A model generated the notes under the pieces. That model made no database searches. It worked only from the letters and a program-made list of their open reading frames with translations, and was not told the DNA's origin. A stretch of 64,000 nt of DNA from Isoetes taiwanensis (taxonomy: Eukaryota; Streptophyta; Lycopodiopsida; Isoetales; Isoetaceae), in NCBI GenBank assembly GCA_021234155.1, contig JAJEKV010000104.1, positions 3,213,985-3,277,984 of the forward strand. The letters run 5' to 3'. Both the position numbers and the translations under genes were made by a program. Positions 45,743 through 55,900 of the stretch are shown here, piece after piece (within the stretch, counting starts at the first letter, position 1; each line of letters begins with the position of its first letter).

Positions 45743-46909
45743 TCATCTATCCCAACCATGAAGCATGCCACAGCCGGGCAACAAGGAATACCGTGGCAGA
45801 GGCAAGGTACACCTACCAAAGAATGTAAAGAAATTATTATAGAGAAGGAAAAGGGGAGCTTTAGCGCACTGCCCCCCTGATGCATTCTGCGGCTTACGGT
45901 CCCTAAAGGTCTTACCCTGAGCTCTTCCTTGCTGCTGGCCTCCTGATGGCATAGCTGCTGATTGCTTACTCTGGTACTGCCCTTGATATTGCCCTGTTGA
46001 TTTACCCTTGAAGGTCGACTGTTTCTCCCCTGGAGTTGCTGGTGCTTCCTCCAAACTTATGGCTTTATCCTCGGCTTCTGCCACTGACTTTGGATTGATT
46101 ACTCGGACTAGCCTTTTGATATTGCTGTTCAATCCCTCAATGTATGTCTCAACCGCTTGCCTTTCAGAAACTCCGGGAACATGGAGCCTGAGCCGCATGA
46201 ATTCCTCTGTGTACTTTGCTACTGACAAGGTACCCTGGTTCAATCTGTAGAATTGCTGAATCTGCCTGCTAGTGTGTGATCTTGGCACATAATGCTTGCG
46301 AAAGGCTTTGCTGAAGGTCTTGAATCTGCAATTGTTCCTTCTTAGCTTATTGGATTTTGCGTAGCCTTTCCACCAAATCCTAGCTGCTCCTATTAAGTTG
46401 GCTGTAGCAACTTTCCCTATGTCCTTATCCTTCATGCCATAAGAGTTTCCAAACTCTTCCATTTCATCCAGCCAAGCTTCTGCCTCCATACCTGACCTGT
46501 CTTTCCCTGAGAACTGTCCCAACTTCCTAGTCTTCCACACATTACTCATAGCGCTGTCCACTTTCTTCTGATAATCATCTGTTTTCCTTGCCCTTTTTCT
46601 TTCCCGAGGTGTATCGGACTGACCGTCGGAGCTAAAACTGTCCTCACTGGAAGAGCTATCTGATGTGCTGGAGCTAGACGATGATGGGCTCCTGGTTCTC
46701 CTTTTTCTTCTCCTGTCCCTGACATTTCCCTGATTGCCTTCCCCTTCTGGTTGTGGGCCCTCCTCAACGCCTTGCTGAGGCAGTGGTGGGGGAGGTGGTG
46801 GTGCAGGCGCATATTCTTGAGCATTCATCAATGGAGTGGCCCAGTGAATCAGTTGGTGCATCTGGTTCCTCATCTGGGTGAGCCTTGCGTTGATTGATTC
46901 CACGGTCAT
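45743..46909 (-). CDS. Ty3/Gypsy-type Gag (no pol follows)
   Basis: The Gag capsid core is clear: EAWLDEMEEFGNSYGM, LIGAARIWWKGY, FSKAFRKHYVPRS, FYRLNQGTLSVAKYTEEFM and YIEGLNSNIKRLV match the retrotransposon gag family. Before it is a Pro-rich and Ser/Arg-rich disordered region. After it is a Gln/Gly-rich, basic stretch ending near ...KPQNASGGQC. The usual CCHC knuckle and protease do not follow, and the last roughly 40 codons look like unrelated sequence. The frame is open upstream of the ATG to about 47006, where TTGCAG could be a splice acceptor. Gag forms the particle in which retroelement RNA is reverse transcribed. Confidence 0.85.
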   Translation of the reverse strand: MTVESINARLTQMRNQMHQLIHWATPLMNAQEYAPAPPPPPPLPQQGVEEGPQPEGEGNQGNVRDRRRKRRTRSPSSSSSSTSDSSSSEDSFSSDGQSDTPRERKRARKTDDYQKKVDSAMSNVWKTRKLGQFSGKDRSGMEAEAWLDEMEEFGNSYGMKDKDIGKVATANLIGAARIWWKGYAKSNKLRRNNCRFKTFSKAFRKHYVPRSHTSRQIQQFYRLNQGTLSVAKYTEEFMRLRLHVPGVSERQAVETYIEGLNSNIKRLVRVINPKSVAEAEDKAISLEEAPATPGEKQSTFKGKSTGQYQGQYQSKQSAAMPSGGQQQGRAQGKTFRDRKPQNASGGQCAKAPLFLLYNNFFTFFGRCTLPLPRYSLLPGCGMLHGWDR

Positions 46910-47236
46910 TTCCTCGTTGTTGTCCTCTTGTTCACGTCCAAATAGGTTTCTAGGTACCCATTGGTGATGTCGGCCCTGGCCTTGGGAACCTGAGCCGGTG
47001 TTCCTGGCTGCAAGGATTGACCATCAATGCTTGTTATTTAGGTTACACATCAATCATACCTATTTACAATTGATTTATTGTTAGGTACAAAAGAAAATCA
47101 TGTGAAAATTCCACTTACAAGTCAAGAACATAATAAGACATTAATATATATAGAAATACATTTCATGAATTACATGATAATAACTGAAGAGAGAATTTTC
47201 AATACAATTTAATTAATCTACAAGGCAAATTTTCCA

Positions 47237-48681
47237 TCATCGATGCCCCCTCATAGACTTGAAGAAGTTCTTAACATTCTTCAGTCGTAGCCCTTTGCCG
47301 GCGTTCTGCAAGATTCTTGCGGCCGATCCCCCTTCAAGTGCTCTCGCCATCTGGGGTGCAGGGAGTTCGGGTGCCGTCGACGCCACTACTGACAAATGTG
47401 CGTCCCTGAGGTGGCCCCTGGCGAAGTCGAGGCAGTGAAGAGCTACAGATCTCTTAAAGAGGATAACATGATCTGCTTTGTAGTCCATTCTCGCGTGCTG
47501 CCCGAAGCCTGAGAGTGCTATAAGGAGCGCCACAGACTCTTCCCCTCTTGGGCTGAACTCCTTATGAAAAACTATCATCTGCCCTTGACTAAGGGCCGGA
47601 AGGTAGTACCTGAGTGCCTTGCCCTTCACTGCGCCCTCGGTTCCCGTCGTACCTTTTCTCTGCGCTGCTCCGCCGAAGACATCTAATGCAAAGAGGTCTT
47701 CGTGATCCCTCCACATTGTTGTTGCGTTCTCCAGGTTGATACTGCTCGATGCTTCGCGCATGCTTCTGGAGCGTCCTGTTGTTGATACATCTGCCTTATC
47801 TGCTGATAAGCTTGTATATCCAACATTGTCTCCCCGGCGTAGGAGTGTCGCTCTGCTACTTTCCTTGAAATTTCCTGGTAGGAGTAGTCGATGAAGTCAC
47901 TGCCCTGCTCTTGTGCAATTAAGCTTAAGAGCTCATCGATCATGATGCCTTCTTCTTGGCAATAAGGAAGGTTGAGGATGTCGTTGGCCAGTATGTACTC
48001 CTCGCCGTCGATGATCACTGGAGACAGGGCTGTGATGCCAACTGGCGGTTCAAAATCTCGCCTTAATATGCCTTCTTGCCGGGCTATTCGCCTCTCCATC
48101 CTCCTTGCTTCTCTCATCTCCCAACTCAGGTTCTCCTCCCCTTGCTGCTCGTAGTCTTGCTCAATCTGCAGCATCGGTGTTCCTGAGGTGGAGCCATAGT
48201 ATTCGTACTCCGAAGACTCGATCTCATGGATGCTGATTTTCTCCCTTCGAGTGTCGAGAGGTGCTAAATCTAAGGGTTGAATTGAGGGTTCTCCTATCTT
48301 ATTGATTGCCTTATACTGCATGAACAAAGCTAGGGCTGCAGGGGCTGAGAGGTATCTATGCCTATGATGCTTGCAGGTCATATAATCGGGCATAATTCTG
48401 GTCCTATCCCAGAGCCTATTCTTGTCCCTGAATCCCCCCCCCCCTACAGCTTGGGTAAGCGAATCTAGGGATACCCATTTCCCTCCCCTAGGTGGCAAGC
48501 TAACTTCCCAGGGTAGAATCTGCTGGTCATACTGGCAAATGATATCAGTGTAGAAGGGAGTTCTGGTCAATGTTGCATGAAGATCGAAGAGATGGTCGAA
48601 GACATGGAAGGCTTGGTCAGCAGGGAGATCACGGATATGATTGGCAGCATCATACCATCTGACGAAGCTAGAAGGCGCCAT
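47237..48681 (-). CDS. Unrecognised ~480-residue protein, frame-shifted once
   Basis: Two overlapping frames, 48681-47683 and 47761-47237, read as one protein with a single register change between 47761 and 47683. The first begins MAPSSFVRWYDAANHIRDLP. It contains an acidic, Arg/Glu-rich middle (MREARRMERRIARQ) and a Gln/Tyr-rich helix. The second ends KNVKNFFKSMRGHR. No signal peptide, membrane segment or familiar domain is visible. A TATA box (CTATAAAA, 48785-48792) lies about 105 bp before the ATG, with a pyrimidine-rich leader between. It is flanked by the H3-like gene upstream and Gag downstream, same strand. Its role is unknown. Confidence 0.65.
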
Positions 48682-48784
48682 GGAGCAGAGAGAAAATGGT
48701 TTGCAAAGATCAATGGGAGACTGAAAAATCGCCTAGGATGCTAAGAGCAATTCTGAGGAAGGAAAAATGACAAATGGAGCCCTC

Positions 48785-48792
48785 TTTTATAG
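48785..48792 (-). promoter_or_regulatory. TATA box of the unknown ORF
   Basis: CTATAAAAGAGG on the minus strand, about 105 bp upstream of the ATG at 48681, followed by a CT-rich leader. Confidence 0.6.
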
Positions 48793-48965
48793 ACTAAGGT
48801 CTGCCTTGGGTTCTGTGCACAGGGGTTCTTGATGGAAAAAACTTTTGTTCGAGGGCTATAGGTGTCTAAATGAGCTACCATGAAGTGCAATTCTAAGTAA
48901 AACAAAACAAGAAACATTACATGGCAGGTTGTTGGGTCAGAATTGGTCAAATTGGGTGAAAAGGG

Positions 48966-49257
48966 GCCAAACCGGGTCAGTGCGCGCAAATCGCCTCTGC
49001 GTCGCGAACGCAGGCTGTTTTGGCGTGGACAGACTCGATTTGGGTCATTTTGGTTTTGGATGAGGTTTTCTAAGAATTGTAAGATCCTAACATGACTATT
49101 TGGCCCAATTCTGATCTAACTAGCAACTTTTCTCACGCAATTTGGACATGCAATAGTGCCATTATGGCCAAATCGGGTCAGTGCGCGCGAATCGCCTCTG
49201 CGTCGCGAACGCAGGCCGTTTCCACGCGGACAGACCCAGTTTCGCCAATTTTGGCTT
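48966..49257. repeat. Duplicated GC-rich block with hairpin
   Basis: About 90 bp starting 'gggtcagtgcgcgc' occurs at 48966-49060 and 49167-49257. Both hold CTGCGTCGCGAACGCAG, a 6-bp stem with a 5-base loop, in a clearly AT-richer neighbourhood. The blocks lie 170-470 bp upstream of the TATA box at 48785, so they may be promoter elements. Confidence 0.75.
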
Positions 49258-49464
49258 AATGTTCGATTTTTCTGCTAAGATGTCTAATGCTTGAACTGTT
49301 ATGGGTATATTAATCATGCTACACAGAAAACTATACTATCATTCGAGCTATTAACCATATTTTCATGCAAAAGTTGAATCAATTTACAAAACAAAAGATC
49401 TACGTATTTACAGGAAAACAGTCAAATTACATTAACTTTAACGAATGTACAAAATTTAGGAGAC

Positions 49465-50593
49465 TCAAGGGTACTCCTTGCGGATCCTCCGCGCCAAATG
49501 GAGATCCTTAGGCATTACTGTCACCCTTTTGGCGTGGATTGCGCATAAGTTCCCTTCTTCAAAAAGTTGTGTCAGCTCTGCCTCGGCTGCCACTTGCAGG
49601 ACTCGTGTCGTCAATGACGTTACTCTGTAGTCCGTCACGAACTCCTGCATCACTTCCCGCATCAGGCGCTCGAAGGGGGCCTTCCTGATCAGGAGATTAG
49701 TGCACTGTTGGAAGTGCCTAATCTCCCGAAAAACGCGGGCGTGCCGAGAATTAGGCCCATGGTGGGTCTTCTTCGGCTTCTCCGGACGTGGAGGTGGCGG
49801 CTTCGGCTGGTTCTTCTTCGGCTTGCCGCCTTTGACGTAGCGCTCCACGTTCTGCTTGCAATACCGGTCATTATACCTCGTCCAGCGACGGAGGTACTCT
49901 TGGTATGCCTTCAGCTTGCGCTTGAATTGGCGCTCCTCACGAAGCGCGAACGGCCGCTCGCCCACCTTCTGCTTCTTTACTACCTTTGGTGGCTTGGGCC
50001 ACTTGGGGTAGGGTGGGCGTGTGTTGGGGTCTGTGGATTCCTCAATGACTTCTTCTCCCTCCTCTTGGGCTTCCTCTCTTCTTCGTCTTCTCCTTCCGCC
50101 TCTTCTTCCTCGTCCACCTCGCGCGGGCGAGGTTCTTCGATGACGACGGTCCCGCGAGGCCTGTCGTTTCTTCTCTTCGTTCTCCGCTCCTTCTCGAGCA
50201 GCTCCCTCTCCCTCTTCTTGCGTGCACCCGATCCTCCGGCCACTCCTTCACCTTCTCCTTGCCCTTCTTCTTGATCGAAGAAGGCCCCGGCTGCTCCATC
50301 TGGTGCTGCTGCTCCTGTTCTTCATCCTGCTCCTCCTCTCGACCTGAGAGGTCACCTACGTGAACTGTCTCGCCGGTCTGCTGGGACTGGGCCGACGAAG
50401 AGCTACTGCTAGAGCTAGGGCTGCCCTCCTCTGACGGGTGGAAGGTGTCATCAGTGGAGGAAAACGCTTCTTCACCTGGCTTCGGTCGAAGGTGTGGCGG
50501 AACCTGCTTAACATGGCGACCTGCTGCTACCTGTGCCATCGAAAGTGTAGGTCTCTCACCAAACTTCCTAGCTGTCTGCTTGGTGTGTGCCAT
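49465..50593 (-). CDS. Histone H3-like protein with H3-tail copy and long insert (frame-interrupted)
   Basis: The N terminus reads [18 protein letters not shown]: nine of the first ten residues equal histone H3 (MARTKQTARK), including Lys4 and Lys9. About 170-190 residues of Ser-rich, acidic and Lys/Arg-rich sequence follow. The frame 49965-49465 then gives a second basic/Pro-rich linker and, from about 49743 to 49477, an H3 histone fold: [20 protein letters not shown] (alpha-N and alpha-1) and [16 protein letters not shown] (alpha-3), ending LARRIR. Loop 1 has canonical H3 length. Total is about 375 codons against 136 for normal H3. Joining needs one or two register changes between about 50258 and 50042, so this copy may be defective. 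A TATA-like box lies 88 bp before the ATG. It would be expected to enter nucleosomes or bind H3 readers; that is inference. Confidence 0.88.
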
Positions 50594-50680
50594 ATTTAAC
50601 GATCTAGGAAATGGGTGACGTAAGGCTGAGCAAGAGAGATAAGGTGGAGAGAAAGGTTGGGGGAAAAATGAGGTGGCAAG

Positions 50681-50689
50681 ATATTTAAA
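50681..50689 (-). promoter_or_regulatory. TATA-like box of the H3-like gene
   Basis: TTTTAAATAT on the minus strand, followed by a CT-rich leader and a CTTACGTCA motif (as-1/CRE-like) before the ATG at 50593. Confidence 0.5.
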
Positions 50690-51158
50690 AGGAGGTGCTC
50701 TAGGAAATATTCTCCTACCATTAATAGGCCTACTTATTAGCCCCCCTTATTAATTACTCCAATATAATTATTAGTATATATTTAATTATTGGTGTATATA
50801 CTTAATTTCGTATTATACCTTAAAATTTTCAATTTTCCTAATAGTTTGGTGTGTTAATTACGAATTTGCACCATTTTTCACCCAGATCTCGGATTGGCAT
50901 GATTCTTCGACCCATTTTAGGTGAAATTTGATGCAGATGCATAATTTCTACTTCAATTTTACTAGGGGGTGAATTTGACTCATTATTTTTCATCATCTAA
51001 CAACTTGGCCTATTCTTACGGACCCACTACCTAGGAGAAATTTTTTTCCCCTATTTTCGAGGTTCCATGGTGGAAATTTTCATTTCGCACCCTATTAGGT
51101 CTGTTAGACTACTTCCATGGTTATGGTCAGTGCTAGTTCCTGGTCAACCAAGAACATC
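50690..51158 (-). other. Leader between primer site and H3-like gene
   Basis: AT-rich untranslated DNA of the retroelement, with no ORF. It contains the TATTA/TTAATTA runs at 50750-50830. Confidence 0.4.
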
Positions 51159-51170
51159 GCTCTGATACCA
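51159..51170 (-). promoter_or_regulatory. Primer-binding site (tRNA-iMet) of the H3-bearing element
   Basis: TGGTATCAGAGC on the minus strand, one base after the LTR end. It is the standard plant initiator-Met complement. Confidence 0.85.
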
Positions 51171-51171
51171 T

Positions 51172-52041
51172 TGTGACGCTCCCTGCTAAACATACGGCAC
51201 CAGCCGTACACTCGGCAGGAAATCCCCCATCCGGTCCTTCAACCGCACGGGCCCTCCGTCTATCCCGCACTCTAAGATGATCGTAGTGCGGGAAGGGGAC
51301 ACGAAGGTGTCTTGCGTGCCCTTCCCCTGTGGGCTCCTATCACAGCAGAAGCACAAACGTCGTCAGAACTAGCAATACAATACCACATACTACCTCGAAG
51401 GGTAGCTCATCCACATATCCATAGGTGCAAAGAACATAATCATATGCCATAAAACATGAGAGCTCCTACCCGTGGCTCCGACACATAGGGAAGTCGATCG
51501 ACCGATAGGCCTCAAGATAGAGCGCACCAAATCATGACAATGGCGGGGCTGGCATAAGACAATGGCTAGGGTTGACCACTCCATCCGCCCCCCCGCATGC
51601 ATACTTTGCGGATGGGTTAGATCAGCTCTCGACATGACTCTAACCTTCCGGATACGCAATCCCATGGCATCACCCATCGGGACTACTCCAGGTTGCATCT
51701 CCCTGGTCCGTCGAGGTAGGAAGGGTTGCATCTCCCCTTCCCAGGGTCTAGAGGCTCCACGGGCGGCTAGAGAATCGTGACGACACACGATTCGTACCCG
51801 ACTGAACCCCCCAAAACAAGAGCCAAGCTGACACTTGCAACCCTTGAAAGGCAGGGCGGCACCATTGCCCCGGGAGGTGTCGGACCCATGCTCGGCCCAC
51901 ACAAAGTGACCGACCATAAGCCTAGCCCACTATGGGATCCCCCTGTAGCCCCCACTCGGCAGGGATCCTCCCTCCATCTTGCCTCTAGCCCCGTTGTGTA
52001 GTGCTGAGTCACATTATAGCTTCCATAGCCCGGTGGGTCCC
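51172..52041 (-). repeat. 5' LTR of the H3-bearing element, 3' portion
   Basis: It starts TGTGACGCTCCC on the plus strand (so ...GCGTCACA on the coding strand) next to the primer site. Inverted repeats include TACGGC/GCCGTA at about 51195-51210 and TCCCGCACT/AGTGCGGGA at about 51259-51290, possibly a structured R region or terminator. It is separated from the rest of the LTR (58456-59229) by LINE copy B. Confidence 0.7.
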
Positions 52042-52486
52042 TTTTTTTTTTTTTTTTTTTTTTTTTTGAAGGTGAGAGATGTTTTTTCCATTAATTAATT
52101 AAAGCCATACAATAGTCTTACTAAAGGGAATGGAAAATTCCACATTAGCAAAGGATTTGGTATAGTAATCCCAAAAAGAAAATAATAGTTGCAATAAGAA
52201 TAGCAACCAGATCAAAATATAGTAGCAGATCAGTGGAGTTGTCAAAATGTATATAAAGTTCTGCTTTGCCCCCTATGAGAGAGCTCCATTTTATACAGTC
52301 TGAGATTCCAACAATGAGATCCAGAAACACCTGCAAAAACCTTATAACTTTCCAAGTACCTAAGTTTGATGTTAAACAAAGAAGACAAATTATTGAGCAT
52401 CAGCAGATATGACTGGTTCATGATTTGTGGTTTAATGTATGGAGGATGAGATGAAGAATGAGGTTTCTCCTCAGGAAATTGCAGAG

Positions 52487-52918
52487 TCATTGGTGCATGA
52501 TGTGGTCGAAAATTCTGTTGTACACCCAATAAAAGCCCTTGTCTGTTCCAAACTTATAACTGTTATACTCGGATCCACTTTCCATGAGCAAGTGATGTAT
52601 ATCCTCCTTCCCCATCAAAATCAGTAGAGTACCATAAAGGTCTGCTAACATCTTATGAGAGTAATACAACTCTCTATATCTGCTCAACTGCCTATCTGTC
52701 AAGGAATAGTGATACATAAACATAAAGTTGAAGAGGCAGTACATCTGCACAACCTCCCTGCAATAGATTTTGGCCCAAGATTTCTCACTGCTATTCCTCC
52801 TGACCTCGTACAGCTTGATATCATCCTCTGATGCATCTGGCCCTGGTGGTCGCAGATCAATAACACCGGTGTTGTTGTAGTACGTGGTGGCTTCATGGTA
52901 GCTCAAAGATAGAGTCAA
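52487..52918 (-). CDS. LINE copy B ORF3, relative of copy A ORF3
   Basis: 143 codons after the ORF2 stop (52949). Core RQLSRYRELYYSHK and LYGTLLILMGKE match copy A almost exactly; the flanks are more diverged. The TTG-led frame opens after a TGA at about 52933. A matching start peptide EYLEFLRGEG is visible in another register over the ORF2 stop, so the 5' part of this ORF is probably frameshifted here. The function is unknown. An RNA- or protein-binding helical protein is only a guess. Confidence 0.75.
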   Translation of the reverse strand: MTLSLSYHEATTYYNNTGVIDLRPPGPDASEDDIKLYEVRRNSSEKSWAKIYCREVVQMYCLFNFMFMYHYSLTDRQLSRYRELYYSHKMLADLYGTLLILMGKEDIHHLLMESGSEYNSYKFGTDKGFYWVYNRIFDHIMHQ

Positions 52919-52948
52919 ATTTGTTCTTTGCCCTCACCTCTTAGAAAT

Positions 52949-55900
52949 TCAAGATATTCTATCCAAAAAATCAGAGAAAGGAGCATTAGAATTGACTACA
53001 TGTAAATTTGAAACAAATATATTGAAGCCACTAAAGAAATTACCAATTTGGTCCCAATTTCTATCATAGGTGTCAGCATATTTACTCTTGTGAGCAGTAA
53101 CATAAGCTTCTAAATCTAGTTGGAAACTCTTCTTGATCCAGAAAGATGAGAAATTTTTATGACCATAAATAATCCTTGCTTTACGGATTTCCAAATACTC
53201 CATAGGGCAGTAAACATGACAGTATTTTTGAAAGCATCATTACTTTGAATACTCTGTAGCAAGTTACCTCGAATATTGACATTGAAATATTGATCAAATT
53301 TACTGTAAAACCAATTCCAAAATGTAGCCAATTTAGGACAATTAAAAATATGTTGCAAAGTTTCATCTTGATGGCAGTTTGATTGACAAGCTGGAGCAAT
53401 ATTTGGATTTCTCTTAGATAGGGAGGCAAGATTAGGAAGACTATTTTGAGCAATCAACCAGATGAAATAGTTGACTTTTGGGGGGCAGTAAGATTTCCAG
53501 GTATTTCTGAATAAAGTTTTACACTCATCTGCAGAGATAGACCATTTCGTTCTGGCTTTTACAGGAGAGGCCTTGTAATTAATTTTGGCATATACCTTAC
53601 TGACCTTGTATGTACTATTACCATATATTTTCCAGAGCAGACTGTTATCACAGCTATGAAGATTAGTAGATTGAGCAAGGATATTCTTGAAATGGAAGAA
53701 AATAATTTTATCAGTCGAGGTGCCACCTATTAGCCTCCTTAAATTTGTCCATGTAATTAACTGACCATTATTGAAGAGATTCTTGACAGAAATGATTCCA
53801 CTTCCTGTAAGCCTTAGGATGCTTCAAAGCCAAAAGATTACCATCAGAATCTTTGAAGCCAGGAGACCAGAAAAGGGAGGATTGCATGTTATGCTCTTGT
53901 AGATCAGGACCCTCAAAGCAGTTTTGAATAACATTCCAAGCTTTGATTAAGTTATGCATGAGGGAGGATGTATTTCTACCTGGATGTATGTTGCAGAAGG
54001 CTGACTCAGGCAAAGAGTGCTTAATGGAAGGATGCCCCTGGGGATAAGAACAAGAGATCCAATATCTAATGAAAATGGAGGCAATCGAAGTGTTACCTGC
54101 CAAAGTTCTCCAGATGAACTTACCAGCCAGAGCACAAGCTTGAAGATATAAATTTTTGCAGCCTAATCCACCATCACTTTTGGATCGAGTTAGAGTGTCC
54201 CAATTGACAGAGTGATTACCATTCCAGATAAAATTTCTAATAGTCTTCTCTAGCTCATTATAAATATATTTAGGGGCCACTAGAGCAGAGGAGAAATATA
54301 TGTGAGATGCTGCCAGTACAGAGTTTGCAATTAATGTTCTACCAGCCAGGGAAAGAGTGTTTCTAAAGATGTTCAATTTTTTCCTGATTCTCTGCAAAAT
54401 AGGATCCCATAACCCCTTAATATTAGGATTCAAAGACAAAGGCATACCTAGGAGCTTGGTAGCTTGCATTTCATTTAGAACCTTGATACCACATAAAGAA
54501 TCTTGGTTGGAATCTCCAATGATAACACTCTTAGTAATGTTCAGATAAATGCCAGAGGCAGCTGAGAATAACTCAATGATGCTCAGAAAATTGGTAATAT
54601 TGTCAGGACTGGAGTCTAAGAAAGCAAAGGAGTCATCTGCATATTGAGAGATGATTAAACTACCCTTATTGTCAAGGAGATCGAGACCTTTTATTTTGCC
54701 ACAGTCCTGATTGAAATCAACTGCCTTGGTAAGCAATTCAGCCACCACTAAAAAAAGGTAAGGAGCTAATGGACAACCCTGTCTGACCCCTCTAGCAAGC
54801 TTGAAGAAATTGGAAGGTGAACCATTAATAAGAACTGAGGAGTTGGCCATGGAATTTAGACCAAATATAAGGGAAATGATTTTGGAATTGAAGCCAATTT
54901 TGGTCAGAGCAAATTCCAGAAAATTCCAGTTGACAGAATCGAAGGCTCTTTTAAAGTCAAGCTTAAGAAGAATACATTTCTGAGAGGAGACCTTGTTCCA
55001 ATGCAAACCCTCCATAGCAATAATGTAGTTATCAAGAATAAATCTGTTTGGCAAAAAAGCAGATTGTTTCATGTCAATATGCTTCTGGAGAAAAGGCTTG
55101 ACTCTGTTGGCAATGATCTTTGCACAAAGCTTGTAAGTTGAATTAGTGAGCGAGATGGGTCTCCAATCAGAAAAGGAGACAGGCTTATCAACTTTAGGGA
55201 TTAAGGTGATGAATCCAGCAGAGATGGAAGAGTGAAGATGATCTGCCTTCCAGAAGCCATGAACAAGATTCACAATATCCTCTTTTAGTAATTCCCAGAA
55301 ATGCAAATAAAATTCTGGTGGAATGCCATCAGGACCTGGAGATTTCCCTTTAGTAAAGCTCATGAGGACACTATAGATCTCAAGTTCAGAGGGAAGAGCA
55401 GCAATAGAGTCATCCATAAGACTTTGATTATTTGGAATAATCTGGTTTATCAGAGAAATGAACTCTGCACTTTTAAGGCAAAGATTAGAGCAATCAGGTT
55501 TGTCACCGAAAAGAGAGGCATCTTGATCATGAAAGAATTTCTTAATCTCGGAAGGAGTGTCAATGGTAATGCCATTCTCGACCGACCTTGGACAAATCGA
55601 AGTTATTTAACATTACTCGTTCTTGGCAGTCCTGTAAAAAAATTTAGAGCTACCAATATCCATTTCCTTATTATATTTGATTCTGCATTTGATAGCATAG
55701 CTCTTGGCCTCAGGCTCTTCAATAGATTTAATTTGGTTCTCTAGAATCTCCTCACCAATTTGAAGATTGGGATTATGAGGATCACTCGAGATGAGATCTA
55801 ATATCCCTCATTTGAGCAAGAAGATTTTCCTTATGTCTAGATCTCTCTTTAAAGGAAGACTTGACCAATTCTTAATCCGAGATTTAATTTGCTTAATCTT

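Noticed and set aside
49465-50593. Ordinary host histone H3 gene
   Set aside because: Length about 375 codons, long Ser/acidic/basic insert, diverged fold and location behind an LTR primer site do not fit a normal H3.
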